Of a DNA stretch of 64,000 bases, positions 33,901 to 48,900 are shown one piece after another. The notes below the pieces were generated by a model. That model was not told the origin of the DNA. It worked only from the letters and a program-made list of their open reading frames with translations, and did no database searches. The position numbers and the translations under genes are program-made. Source of the stretch: Trissonchulus latispiculum (taxonomy: Eukaryota > Nematoda > Enoplea > Enoplida > Ironidae); assembly GCA_030248195.1 (NCBI GenBank), contig JASAND010022249.1:39925-103924 (forward strand). Reading direction: 5' to 3'. Within the stretch, counting starts at the first letter, position 1. Each line of letters starts with the position of its first letter.

Positions 33901-36900
33901 CCATATCCAGTTATAGCTTCACTTTCTCGTCTGTCACATCTTTTAACACACTGATTCGGGCTTCGTGCGTATTGTGTTCAGTCGGTTATCAAGTTTTTAT
34001 TTAACAAGTTTAATAGGTAAATTTTGAATTCAACAAAATTACAAGAAAATTGAAAAGATATAAAATTTTAATCATTCAGTCTCATACAGCTGTAGTTTAT
34101 TTTTAATCTTAAGCTAACATTACCTTTAACTAGTTGTCGGCTGGTGATTCGTACTTTACCAAACACAGCAGCAGTGTACAACTGAAATAGAATAGCTACG
34201 GCTTGCAAAAAAGTGCGTAGTAAGAAGAAAAGCGAAACAATATATGTAAATCTGCCCAACCGAGATCTCATGTGCAGCGGCCCAGGTTCCACAGCTTCCG
34301 AGCTTTTCGCTTGAGTCTATTACATATACAACGTGCGTTGAGTCTAGAAAGATTTTGTAGTTTTATGTAATGCGCAAAAGCACCTGTTTTCTGAAGCTGT
34401 ATCTCCTGGCACATAGTTGCAGGACTAGGTAGAGGTGACGCTGTTGGCTAAAGTGAATCTGGTTTTAAAATAGATTATTGTAACCCAAGACTTTTCCAGG
34501 TCTAAGCTTTAGCGCTGATAATAGTGTGCAGAACCAGCAACAGCAACAACAACAACAACAACAGCAACAGCAACAGTAACAGTAACAGTAATCAGTTATC
34601 ATAGAATTGTGGTTAGGTCATGTATAGCAAGTAAGGGATTATGTTATCAGTGGCAATGCAGTGTTTGTAGATCACATTCGAAGTGATTTCCAGTTCAGCT
34701 CGTTATCTCTCACTCTTTCTGAGCTGATACGAAGGGAGACGGAGTTCTTGTTAGTCAAAAGATCAGTTCTACTTATTCCTCCAAAGCAGAGAGAGAGGGA
34801 GAGAGATATTTATTTCTATGGAGGTACATTCCTCTTGAGACCATTTAACATATCATTTTTCCTGGCCAATTTGCTCTACGTTTAGGTAGAAGCTTATTTC
34901 CAGCCACTTTCCACTACTACTACTGTGCTCGTGATTTTTTTGGGAAACACTGTTTTCTACAGAAGTTTGCCCTTGGGATTTGCAGTGTTTGAGAATTTTG
35001 ATAAAGTTTCGGGAAAATTTATTCTCTCTTGCATCTGTCAGCAATTTTAACTGTTTTAGATCTACTGTATCAGTACTATAACTGAGTCACTGGTGTAGGT
35101 TTTAAAATTGACTCTATTAAGTTCCGATTAGTGAAAAACTTGGAATTTGCATATATTAAGGAAGTCTACCTAGCTTCGTATCGTAAAATCCTATAAGCAG
35201 GAGACCGTGGGCTCGAGTCCTGCCAGCTGCCCGAGTTTTTTTTCGGGCGCCTGGTGGTGTGCAACTTTCTTTCAAACTTTAACTAAGTTTTGTTGTTTTC
35301 TAATCCTAAAGCTTACAGAGGTTTGATGTGATGATATTTATACCGATGAAATACTGCTGGCTGGATTTAATGATTGCATTTTTGCGATGATAAGGCTAGT
35401 AGCCATTGCAGTAGTGTTATTTAAATGGGAACAAGTCAAAGGATGTTATGCCTTTCCTGAAGGTATGCTATGCTCATGAGAAGGGGTAGGGCTGCAGGGT
35501 TGTCCTCCTCTAGGATTTCTATTGGAGTGGATGGAAACTAGCCAATTACATCACATGGCATCAAACGATCCGATTCATATCAATTCATATCAATTCATAA
35601 ATCCGAATTGATTGCTCACTGAGCACTGTTAGGCTGACAAGGGTCTAGTGTTGTTTTGATAAATCAAACATCAAAAATCAAAACATGGATCACAACCGAT
35701 TTTGGGTTTGGATTTTATCAAAAGTCAAATCAAAAATCAAAACTCAGGTTGCAAAAAATCAAAAATCAAATCACAAAATCAAAACCTAAAAAATCAAACT
35801 TAGTTTTGGTTCAAGGCTAAAATTAAAACTTGGTTTTGATTCAAGAATAAGTCAAAACCTCGAAGGGTCGTCTTATTTTGTTAGTCTTGACGATGCAGTT
35901 AATATTCAAGGTTATGTCAATAATCCACATTCGTTTGTTTGTTTGTTTGTTTGTTTGTTCCAGGAGTGAAGGATCCGTGCGATGACATGGTGTGCTCCTT
36001 CGGTGCTCGATGCGTGGCCTCCTCGGACGGGAAGTCGGCTCGATGCATCTGTCCGACTGAGTGCTACTACTACGGCGATGCTCGAGGCTCCAGACCCATC
36101 TGCGGCAACGACAGTGTCGACTATGACAGTGAATGTCATATGAGAAAGTTAGTACAACAACTATTCCCATTACTTTAGCAGAGGCGGTGATGGTTTGGGT
36201 CCTAGTCCAACGAAAGCAGTATCAGAATTGTTTAATGTAATTTTCACTCAGTGAAACAAGTTATCCTCACCCGTGTCTGGACAAATTAGACCATTTCAAG
36301 AAACTCTAGCTGAAATTAAGACTTCTAAAAAAGTTAGACAGAACTTTTAAAACGAGACTTTCGAATGTAACTGTCCCGCATGCGATGAATTTTGTGTCTC
36401 GCTTTTGTTGATGGAAGAACTTTTAGGAATAATTAATTTGCATATACACCTTATGTTAATATAGTCAACAATCAAAGTGACAAACAAAGTGCTCACCCCA
36501 CGTTATGTAGTGTTGTCAAAACGAGCTGCCATGGAAAGGTTTTGATGTCTTGTGGGGTTCAAGTTAATTGTTATAGTCCATGTGCTGTACTGAGTGCTGT
36601 TGTTGTAGAGAAGCCTGCAGTAGCTACAAGGAAATCAAGGCTAAATATGAGTTTGGCAAGTGTGGTACGTTTAACTTTCTCACATTTCAGTATCTGATTG
36701 AATATTTCTGATGGTTAAAATTAGAATGGCCACAGTTTTTGCTCTTGGAAAATTTTCAGGTATTGATCAGAATAAAGGAGACTAATATATCCCTAAGTTA
36801 ATTCATTACCTTTCCAAGGGTTAGGGTAAAAGCTTTAGCCATTAAGATGTGAACTTAAAAAGTCAGTAAAACTTGAAATCTTGAACTACTCAACAAGAAT

Positions 36901-39900
36901 ACGAAGAAAATTCAGTCTCAAATCTAAGATACATGTAAGCTTTTCGAAATATCCCCTTATTTCTGCCATAAAATGTTTCACTATGTGTTTCCATCTTATC
37001 ACCAGAAAACAGTAACGTCATCGACACTAATTAATTAACCCGTGCAAACCCAACCAATGCTTTGGCAAATTGAAAACTGATACAACAAATTGAGTTCGCG
37101 TTAGCTGGGGGTTAATTTGGTTATAAATTTTATTTTTGTATCATGCTGAAACTGCTGATTCTGTATTCTGTGGTGGTTATTTTTGTTTGGAAACATGGAG
37201 GGAGCGGTATTTGTTATGCCAATGCTGAAGGTATTTAATTATTTAATGAAAGATATATACCACGTTTATTTAATAAATATATTCTTGTGATTGCAAAAGC
37301 GAGTAGGAAAGCAAACAACACTCTGCTATACATTTTTCAGACTGCATGTAATGGGAACGTTTGCATTCTGTACCTCAACACTGTTTGAATGATAATGCTT
37401 GAATTTTTCAGTGGGAAGCGTAAATTGACCCAGTCCAAAGAAAGTCTCAAAAATAAAGTGTGGGTTATAAAATGAAAACAAAATGTGTCACCAAGTGAAT
37501 TAAGGTAGTAAAAAGTGTGCATACATTTCGTTATTTTGTTCAGATCCATGTGCGGAGGTTCGCTGTCCGGCAGGGACAGTGTGCAAGCTGGACCGTCGCC
37601 GGGAGCCGCACTGTCGGTGCTCGGAGCACTGTCCTCTCCTGGAGGCGTTCGTCTGCGCCTCCGACGGCCAGACCTACCTCAATCCCTGCGTCATGCGAGT
37701 CCAGGCCTGCAAACAGAATCTGGATCTCAGGGTTGTCTATCATGGACGATGCGAGGAAGGTACAATACTAACTTTTATTACAAAGAAAGGTTTCTGCTGT
37801 GAAAGTAGCTACATAATAGACTGGGCTCACTTGGTAACAATATTACTACAAAGTGGATGTCAATGGGGATTGTGGGATTGCTGCTGAGAAAGGTTGGCTA
37901 ATAGACCAAAAACCTGTGATGTTGTACTACACTTGGTGACAGACACTTTTATAACTAACTTGCTGTGCTGTATTAAATAGAACCGTCTGTGATTTTAGTG
38001 TTATTCCAGGTTGTAGTCGTTATGTGCAGTCCCCGATGCTATAATTTCAGATTTTTAGAAATTTTTGAGATTAGGCCAGAGTAAGCTTTTACTTTAACGG
38101 AGAAGGAAATTCATTCAGACGAGAACTTCAATATTCCGGTGTTATGATTGTAATCCTTACAAGTTCAGCACAGTTACAGGCGTCATGGTTTCATTTTGTA
38201 GGTCCCGACCATTGTGCCAATAAAGTGTGCGACTATGGTGCCTCCTGTCACATTGGGATGAACAATGAGACGGTGTGTCAGTGCCCGAAATCCTGTGAGC
38301 GGATCCTGAGACCAGTCTGCGGTACGGACGGCGTCACCTATGACAACGAGTGCGAACTGAAGAAGTACGCCTGCGAACGAAAGGCTCTGATCGCTGTTGA
38401 CCACAGCGGATTCTGTGGTTAGTTGGCTACCTATAAAATCATTCGTTGTGAGATTTGTTTTAGGTATATAATTATATTTTTTATTTATTATTGTTTCAGG
38501 TACATACGTGATAAATATTGCCAGTTTCCTTTAATGATCATATGTTGCTCATGTCGGGACAAGTGATTCATCTGATTTGTGCTATTCAGTCCTATTTTGT
38601 TACCACTGTTTTCTGTTACTGTATATTTCAGGCGAGGGTGTGTGTCAGAATCACAACTGTGGCTTTGGTTCGATCTGTGTGGAGAGGGCGGGTCGCCCCG
38701 TCTGCGCGTGTCCGGACTGCGGGGAGGAGTACGACCCCGTCTGCAGCTCCTCCGGTGTGACGTTTGAGAATGCCTGCAAGCTGAGACAGGAGGCCTGTAA
38801 ACAGAACCAGACCATCTATGTGCGATACAAGGGACTTTGCAGTAAGATCTACATAGTAGTATCTAGTAGATCTAAGTAGTATCTTTGCCTAGATAAAGCG
38901 TCAATAGAGTAAATTTAGCATTAAGCTTTAACTATAAGCAATAGTGTCATGCTTTGCTTGGTGTGAACACTTTAGGATTTTAGTGGGGAGAAGCCCAAAC
39001 GGGTAGTGAGTCTCCCAAATGTCGGGGTGGTGGTCCCAAAACTGAGATTCACCCCGTGGAATGAACCAGAGCCACATTCTTCTCGCGGGCTGGCGTTCAT
39101 GCTTTCACCCTTTCGTCACGTATGTAACTGAAAAAATCTGATGGGACCTCGGCTATCAACTAGGAATATTGCTTTACATTTCCCGCAATATTATGTTATT
39201 ATATATTTTCTGTTTCAGTGGGCTGTCGTGATATGAAGTGTGATTTCTATTCGGTCTGCGTCAGCGACGGAAGAGGCGGCGGAATCTGCCAGTGTCCTTC
39301 CAACTGTCCTCTGGTGAGATTCAGCTCTATGTAACCAATGATACAGTATCAATAAAACAAATTAGTTAAATTAAAGTATAAGATTTCACTTTTACATTTT
39401 TTCACTTTTACATTTTCACTTTTTTATTATTTTATATTTACTATGTTATTTATTTATTATTGCAGACGAATGCTCCAGTGTGTGGTACTGACGGGATCAC
39501 TTATCCCAGCAAGTGCGATCTGCAGCTGCAGGCCTGCAAGAATGCTGCCTTCATTATGGTGGCACAAAACGGATCTTGCGGTAAATGAAGAACATCGAAG
39601 GTCTTAAACATAGAGCTGAGCCAACAGTAAAATGAGTGCAACAAAAGTAGGAAGGAACAAAAGCATGAACACATCTGGGGTGAATAGCAGATATTTGCAG
39701 CAGGCAAAGCTGGAGCTAGGATGAAAAACGGATTTATTACGTTGTTTGCCCAAACTGTACTAAAAATTACGAGGCTATTGACTAGTGCTAGTGACTCTTT
39801 TGGTTCTTTGCGAGAAAGTGAATCTGCCGCCTGTTAAGATGAGCCGCTGCTTTCTTCGTTTACAACTTGTGCAGAGCTTGCTCTTTCGCTATCACAATCA

Positions 39901-42900
39901 TAGGCATAGTGTCCACATTCTCCGCAGGCATAGCATCGTCCGTTAAATTTCTACCTTTGTCTGCCTTTGTATCCCTTCTGAGCGGGCGATACTAGGACAC
40001 TAGTACCAACATGGGGGATTACCAAATAGACCCAGTGAGCGGATCACCGAATCAGAGTGCATAACAACATAAAGCGCTGAATGCGATTTATCGCATGCAA
40101 TGCAAAATCAATGAGAAACTAAACATAGATTTAGAGTTGCCAATTTATAAAATTAACACTGAAATACCACCAGGACTAGCTAAGCCAGTGCACATTATGA
40201 CATAGAAGTGGAGAACGAAATACAATTACTTGGGGCAACACAAAACTGTTTCTTTTGTCGTTATAATCGCGAAGAACTTCCAACCAGAAAATATCAGAAA
40301 GTATACATTACATTTCTTGTAAGTCTTTTATCATAACTCCTGTAAGTGACCACAATAAAAGGAAAGTACGAATCAGTGATGGAACCGGGTCACTTAGACT
40401 TGACCTGTTGATCCGGTTGAGCTCTGCCCCGGTGACCCTTTTTTCCAAAAATCCAAAATATCTGAAAAAATTTTGATTTTGCCAGAAACAGCTAGATTTT
40501 TACTTCCTTGCTTCACCACCGTTACAAGAAACCCTATGGTGAACATTTATTCCAGGTTTGTGTATAATTAAAATAAGACTGCAGTATTAAAGCAAACGTA
40601 AATATGTAGACATAAATAGTCAAAACCAAAAAGTTATCCGTCCAGAAAATTTTGCACTATGCACTACTTGGAAGAAACTGAAAACTTAACCTATATATAC
40701 TGTGGGCACTTTTAGAGTTTGGATTTTGTCTACATTGCGAAATTGGATTTTGTATGCAAAATTTAATCGGTTATATTGGCAACAATAATTTGCAAAAGAA
40801 TGGATTCTAAACAGATCTATGCAGTAGAATAGGTAATGAGGTAAAACGATGTGACTAATCAATATTCTGCTGGAGACCAGATTAAACGAACCTCAAGCCG
40901 CGAAACTTCTGAAGTGCAAGATAAATTTTAAGGCAATTGCAAATTCTGTATGAGCACAATATAACAAGTTGGCCCCAAAAGGGGCAGTATTCCTGCTTAG
41001 ACCTGCTAATTATTCAATTACGAACATTGTCCTTAGTTAGAAGCACGGTTAAGTGTTTAGAAGCTTCAGGTTTACATTACAATTTCACTTGACATTTCTT
41101 TAGTTCCTTTGATTTTAAACTACTATTATCTTTTAAAATATCCTACTAAATCTTCGTTATTTCTTATGAGGCCAGATGTCATTTCCTTTAGCAAACAAAG
41201 CAGTACTGCAGGATGCAAGAAGTAACTGCATTTGAATCACCAGTACACCTTTAAAAAGTACATATTCCATCCCAAATAAACAGGAAAAAGTCGTTGATTT
41301 CGAAGACTAAAATTTCATGACTTTTCATTCCGCTGCTCAATTTTTTTCGCTGATCTGACTAACGATCAGAAAGAGGAGGCCTATGCTTGCCCATGCCATG
41401 TCTGGATTGGACTTCTGATGCCCAGCGCAAGCTAGTACCATCTTACCTACTGCACCTATGTGTAGCTCCGAAGCTACACTAGTGCTCAAAAATCCGCAAC
41501 CGTGTAGATTGCTGACAGTCGAAGACTGCGTAAAAGTTGTCAGTTTTGCTACTTAAATAGGATCCAAACCTAATTTGCATAATCTGAAAGCAAAAAATCA
41601 CCTAAGCTAGCCCTGTGTTGAAGATAGGGCGTCTAAATAGAGAAATGATTCACTATACACAAAAGATATCAGTTTTCATTTTCTACATTCCTGCTCCAGC
41701 AGGAATAAAAATTTGACCTAAAATATTAGTTCTAAGCCAAAAATTTCAAATATTTGTAGAAATATTTAAGAAACCGGGTCGAAGCCTTGTACTAGTACTT
41801 CTTGACCCGGTGACCCGGTTCCATCGCTGGTAGAAATTGAAGCTAGGTCGCAGAATTCATGCTACCAAACTCTAAAAGATTAGGTTATTAGGTTAACCTT
41901 ATTTAGAGAATCTAAAACCATGCTAAGTTTCTACTTATCAGAAACTAATGGTAATTACTGCTACATAACTCAACTATAGCAGATCATATCACAGAACTAT
42001 CTCAAAACAATGTCAAAAACACTACAACTTTTCCCTTCTTTTAAAGATACTTTCTTCTGGCAAATGTTTACTCTGGACCGAAAAACCCTCGGTCCGAACC
42101 AGAAATGCACGTCTACGCTCTCGCACAGGGCGAGCGGCTGGCGCTTCCGACGGAGTGTTCGGGGCATTTGGGGCGGTCAAGGACATTCGGGACATTCCCA
42201 AATTCAATACCAGATCACCGGGGGGAGCATACCACATCGCGTCGTCATCGGACGATGTCTCAGGACGAGAACCACCACTACCACCACGACCACCATCTGT
42301 GTCCCGTTTGCGTAGCTGGTTTTGATGGCATTTCAATTGTCCTTGTCAACCTTGACCAAAAATAAGCCGGAACCCAGAGAGGACTCAATAAAACCTTTCA
42401 CCCACTTTGAAGGGGCAATATAGCCTGGAGCCCATGCAGTGCCACCCATACAATGTCAAAAACACTACAAACCTGGGCCGCGTTGCAAAAGATTCTCCTA
42501 AGTACCCTCCTAGGAGGCTACTTAGGAGGATGTCTGGGAGCTGTCTGGGAGGGAGTTAGGAGACCTCCTAAACCCGTTTCAAAAGATTTCTCCTAAGTTT
42601 AGCTGGCGCTGCTCCTAAACTCAGCCAACTTAGGAGAAAAGTTAGGAGTGGTGGATAGCACTCCTAGTTTAGGAGAATCTTTTGCAACCCGATTCTCCTA
42701 AGTGAGCACCTAAGCTGAACTTAGGAGCGCTCCTAGGCTTAGGAGAATCTTTTGCAACGCGGCCCAGAAAGGTACTAACGGAATTGTCCCATCCTAATAT
42801 ACATACTATTGCAGGTTTTTGAAAACTTGAGTCATTACGATTAGTTCTATTGTTATTATGTCGTATGTTATGATGGTTAGTTGCATTATTACGGTTGTCA

Positions 42901-45900
42901 CCGATTGTTTTCTTCAAAACTATAATAATAATAATAATAATAATGATAATAATAATTTCTTTGCTCGGAAACCAAGAAGCATTTGACTTTATGCAAGTCG
43001 ACAGAACGAAATTGTCATTCTCTCAAAACCTAAACTAAAGACTGGGCATATGAATATTACTAATAATTCTGAAAACTAGTTGTCCATTCGATTCCAACCT
43101 AATGCATATATAATCAATCACCTGTTGCGAACCTGAGTAAACAAATATGCCCTGTGTACAACAATTTCGTGTCTGTTATATTCCAGATTCCTGTTCCCAG
43201 ATCCAGTGTAAGTGGGGCATGAAGTGTGAGCATGGATCCTGCATCTGTCCCACCACCTGCCCAAAGCCACGTGACAACGACGCGGTCTGCGGCACAGACG
43301 GGAAACAGTACTTGAGTGAATGCTATCTCCTCCTGCACGCCTGTCGCAGCAATCGACCCATACAGCTCATGATGAGAGGTTACTGTGCAGGTCAACTGGA
43401 GACGACTGTTCTTGAACCAAGAGGTAAATTCTTAAATTCTACAAATCCTCCTAAATTTTTCACCATGTAGCTTCCTGATGCGGAAGCGAAACAAAAATGT
43501 ATTGTTTACATTCAGTAAACAATGATTCGGTAATGCACTAGCTTTGATTCAGCAGGAACCAGATCTGAATAGATTCAGCAGGAACCAAAAAATGTTGTAC
43601 GTAATCACTCAAGTTCATTCATGAATTATGCTGAAATTCCATTCTTGCATGAGTGTGCTGTGCGTAACCGTTTCAACATTTTAATTTTTATCCTTCTGCA
43701 ATTTGCACTGTTTTGCAATGTTTTGAATACCAACGAAAACAATAACCGATGATGTAAAATTTTTGTTAAATTTTACTCTGTTATACGGTTCTGGTTTGCC
43801 AAAGTGTGTGACTGTCAGGACATTTTCGGTTTCAGCTTTCCCTCTTGCAGGTAAGGCATGAAAAAAACCAAGACCGGGCACGGCCCTATTTTATCAATTT
43901 AGCTTTTACCTGCACATCTGTTCCGATTTGGCTCTTGACTTACGTATTACCATACCGCAATACCGTATCTCATTCAGAATGTTGAAAAGACTTCTTACGG
44001 TTCTTACGGTATAAATATCATATTTCCAGATAACTGTAGTCGTGAGACGTGTCTGTTCGCAGGGGAGTGTCTAGACGTGCTGAATACAGGGCGTCTGAGC
44101 TGCATCTGCTCCCTGGACTGTGATACAGTCCCCAGTCTGAATGAGGGGACCGTCTGCGGCTCTGACGGCGTACTGTACGAGTCGGAATGTGAGCTGCACA
44201 TGGCCTCCTGTCAGCAGCAGATCCCCATTTATCCCGACTATATGATCCGATGTACCAGTAAGGAGGATCCCCATCCCGCTTCCTCTCATAGCATGATCCC
44301 CCCCAAGATCCCCCCTGTGCTTGACTGAGAAAACATAGATGACTCTTAGAGCTAGAACTGCAGTGCAGGATTAGCTGGAGACAACTTCTCATTCTTTTGT
44401 AGGATGTTAGTCTTTCTGGAACTACTTCAGTTCAGAGGCTAGATAGTTATAGTGATAGCTAAATAGTTATATCTGTAGGTATAAGGTTCTACTCTGTGGT
44501 TGGAAGGTAAGTGATCAGAATGATATTACATCTCCTCTACGTAGTTCTGTAGCTTCTTTAGGTTTTTTCTAACTCCTATACACTTCTTCCACTGTTCTTG
44601 TCGCCTGCTATGATTATGTAGGTTTGGATATACATTGCATGAGATTGCAGCGAAGTGGAAGAGGGGCAAACTTCCCCTCATCGTTTTTTGATAAATTAAA
44701 ATATCAGAATTAACTGATCCTTGAAAACTACGTAAATTTTGAAATATCTTGGCACACCATTTCTAAACTCAAATTCGTGTACGTGCCCAACTTACTCGGC
44801 TATGTTAGGTTTTCTTTTAGCTCAGTTCAATTTGTATTTAGATGTCAAGTTCCAATTTTCTAAAAAGTGAAAACAATTTGTGTCAGATGCATGGAAGTAC
44901 ATAGTAACAATCTGTTGAAGTAATAAATTAATACTGTAGTAACGACGCTTGAACTAATCACGGTATGTTGTGCTCGCGCACGTTGGGATAGTTCTATTAT
45001 TTTGCATGCAACGCAACCTCTAGTCAATAACTTACAATATTTTCTATTGAATTTGTTTGTTTATACATTGACTTAACAATATGCAGTCCAAACAGTATCC
45101 CGTGTTCCTTAAGCTACGAAATGGTCCACTGACACGATGACAGATCTAGACCATGTAGTCTGTGTCCACTGACATATTTTAGATGGATGTCGATGTAATC
45201 GAGCCGGGGCCGTTTCCCCGACCTGCGATTCGCTGGGTCGATGTCAGTGCAAGCCGGGAGTCATGGGCGACCACTGTGACCGATGCATGCCCTCCTTCTG
45301 GGGTCTGAGTCTCATCCTCTCCCAGAATAATCCTGGATGCATGCGTGAGCCTTTATTGCTAAGTGTATGGATTAGTGCCAGCAGTCCGTTCCTCCGATGT
45401 TACGGGGTCGGCCATACCAGTGTTAGATTCGCTGGTTCTACTATTATATATTATGAACTATTGATTGTAGCTTGCAATTTAAAAGAATAAGCATAGATAC
45501 AGGATCTATTATACCAGTACTAACATTTGATGGTTCAACTCTTATGTATTATGTACTCTTGATTATACTTTGCAATTTAGAAGAAATCTGAAGAAGTTGC
45601 TAAATTGTAGTTAAGCATGTCAGTAGACTAGACGGCAATCCTGTCTTTTAGGCATTTTGTGTTTCTGTTATAGCGTGTGGCTGTTCTGCATTTGGTGCAA
45701 TGCGCGACGACTGCTATCAGGACACCGGCCAGTGCACCTGCAAGCCGGGAGTCAACGGTCTCAAGTGCAACTCCTGTCCCATCGGCAAGATGCTGAAGCC
45801 GGAAGGATGTGTGGATGTCACCAGTATATTTAGCCTTATTTCGTATTTATATTAATGACTGTGTTCAACCCAGAAAGGTTGAAATCAGCGCAAAACAACC

Positions 45901-48900
45901 AAATTTCAACGTACGACGGGTGTGGCGTAAGCAGTAGAGCGTTCTACTCATGATCCAAAGCTCGGCGGTTCGGTCCCCGCCCTGGACACCTTTCAATACT
46001 GATTTCAACATTTCACAACACTAAACAAATCGGCTTCGGCCTTAGTGACTGCAGGCAGGCGTTTTTCATTATTTCTCTATGATAAACAAATGTTTTAGTT
46101 AGCTAATTCAAATATTTAATGTTAAGTTTGACTGTAGAATGGATTATTGATATTGTTGTTGCTTTAGCTTACTTAGAGCCGAGGACTTGTGAGGAGATGA
46201 TCTGCCAGTTTGGTGCCTTCTGCAAGGACGAAAGTGGAAGACCCAAGTGTATCTGTAATGCCGTCTGTCCCACAGAACCTTCCGCCTATCCAAACTCCTC
46301 CGTCAGTACTCAGGTTGGAATGCTACAATTTTTCTACAGCGCTGCACCTTTCGATCCCAAGTCCAATTCAACACAATCTAATATTGGTGTAATAGTTGGC
46401 AATATCATAAGTTATGATGCATAACTCTAGATTCGTTCTCGTACGTGCGAACATCGTAACGACTCCACATTGAACTACTGTTTTTTCTCGTGTAGTAGAA
46501 TGATTTCTACTTATTAAAATGTACATGTTAAGTTGCTGCCTCTTACCAACATCTAATATCCATTCTCTTCGTTCTGTGGTACCCGAATGTCTTGGCGGCC
46601 GTTTCTTGATACAGGGGCTGTCAGAATTAGTGGCAGTGGGGCGGATTTCTACCTTGCTTTCGTGTGGGCAAAGTTACACCTAGTATTTTGCTTCTGTCTT
46701 GACCTACTGCTCCAGCTATTGCTTTAGGTTTGCGGTTCCAACGATATCACATTTGCATCGGAGTGTCAACTGCGCCAGTATGCGTGTCGATTCCAATTGG
46801 ACGTGGTGGTCACTGCACTGGGACCCTGTCCTAGTAAGTACAGTCAACAGATATGTAGTCTACAAACCTAAACATGGCAAGATATTAATATCTTATTTGT
46901 CATAGAGAAATAACGAAAAACGCCTGCCTGCAGTCACTAAGGCCGAAGCCTTAGTCCGAACAGGAGAGAGCCAATGGGCGCTGTGAGCGCTCTTACCCAG
47001 AGAGAACTAGAATCCGCCTGGTGGCCCGCGTTTACCTCATTTTCTTGAAGTATCTTATTAGTGTGAGAGTTGGCTATTCAACAGAAATTCTGATGAAATC
47101 AAGACTGACAGCCTTTTTAAAAGATTTATTTCAATATGGAAATTAGCTTACTGCCTCTATTAACTGCCGGTCTATACAAAGCTTCTGCACAATTGAGCAC
47201 AACTACTTCTGGCCATATTTCTGTTTTTAGCAACTCTCCCGAGATCTGGTGTGGACTATCGGTCTCTGAACAACAAAAAGACTACCAGAACGGTGGAGTC
47301 TCAGAGGCCACGAATGGAAGTCAGCACACTGTCCCAATTTCAGGCTTCATGTATGCAACTTGGACCTTTTCATACCTGAGTTGAAAGAGTAGAGTAGAGT
47401 CTTCCAAACTCATTCAACTTAACTGTTTAGCTCTGTTGGCCAAAAGTATTGAGTTAATCTCTTTTAGCACGTTTTTTAACTCGCTGCGGGTAAATAATGG
47501 CGTAATAATAGAATAATGAAAGTTTCACCAAGGATCAGGCTAATTTGAGTTCAGCTGTATTAGCTAGAATTATCTGTTTAAGATCAACCTTACATTTTTT
47601 GTATTTATCAATGTTTATAGTAGCTAAATTGACAGAGCCCTGTAAGGAGGATTCGGACTGCGGAGTACCGCAGAGCATCTGTGCCAGTCACATCAGTCAA
47701 GGAATATGCATTTGCAAGGATGGCTTCCTGCCGGTGCAGGACAATACCAGATGCAAAAGTGGGCCTATTTATGCTAACATCATTACCTAACTGTTGAAGC
47801 AATATACCTGCTGACTTCGCTGAGTAACACATAACACTATCGCAAACATTTCATGCTAACAACATAATAGACAGTCTTTAGGTTTGTTGTCAGACAGAAA
47901 TGTAAAATTATTTGTAATATAATATAATATAATATAATATAATATAATATAATATAATATAATATAATATAATATATAAAATATAATGTCATATTATAAT
48001 ATAATATAATAGTAAAATGTTTGTACAAGTTTTCAAGATTTAGGATGTTAGATTAGAAAACTAGGAATAACTTTGCCTGAGACTGTGCAACTTTAGTGAG
48101 CATGTTCATGTCAATATTTAGGCTTAGATGAAGAGCAAAGTGCCAACAACATCGTTGGCTCATGTTTTGACAATCCTTGCAAAAATGGCGGTAGGTCTGA
48201 CGTTTTGCAGAATCAGAACCTTTGTGTTAAGAGGTAAAACTTATCAGAATACAACTTTTCACTTCCCTTTTGGCAAGGGTGTTAGGCTAGTTAGAATTTT
48301 TCTTGAAATTAATTCTTTCGATGGAGATGTCTCGTTTGGTTTTAAGGGCAAGAAAAGAAGCGGCGCGGCCTGACCTTTTCAAGTTCATACACGGTGATAT
48401 TCTGCTCTCTTTGGGCGTTTCTGTGATAGGTATATATTTCTGTCTGTTTGTTTCAGGAACTTGCCTGGAGTCAGAGACGAGCAGTTTTGGCTACGTTTGT
48501 ACTTGCCTCCCTTCCTTTACTGGAAGCAATTGTGATCAGAGGCTCCATCGTATGTCTATGTCTAACCTCTCTTTATCAGCTTTAATTTAAATACTCTTAA
48601 AACGTTAACATTTATTCGTCTGAGCTGAAACGTACCGTACCGCGCCAGCAATTACCACAAATCGGTAAACAGATTTATATTTTAATTTTAGTTGTAATTG
48701 GTTTTTCTTTTTTACAGAAACTCAATTGTATAGACAGCCAGAGTTTGGTGGTCGGTCCTACTTGGAGTTTACGAGAATTGACGCCTATCAGAGTGTTCGC
48801 ATAAAGTTGTACCTGAAGCCGACAGAATCTGAAGGTCTCATTCTTTATAATGGTCAAACCATGGAAGGCGTGGGCGATTTTATTTCCGTTGCTCTAGTTG

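Noticed and set aside
35190..35245. tRNA-like segment with GGGCTCGAGTCCTGCC
   Set aside because: Only a T-arm-like part is visible and no cloverleaf can be completed; it may be a SINE relic but was too weak to list.
46834..48121. A SEA domain between the ninth Kazal and LG1
   Set aside because: None of the frames shows a SEA pattern or GSVVV-type cleavage site; only a Ser/Thr linker and an EB/EGF-like module were found.
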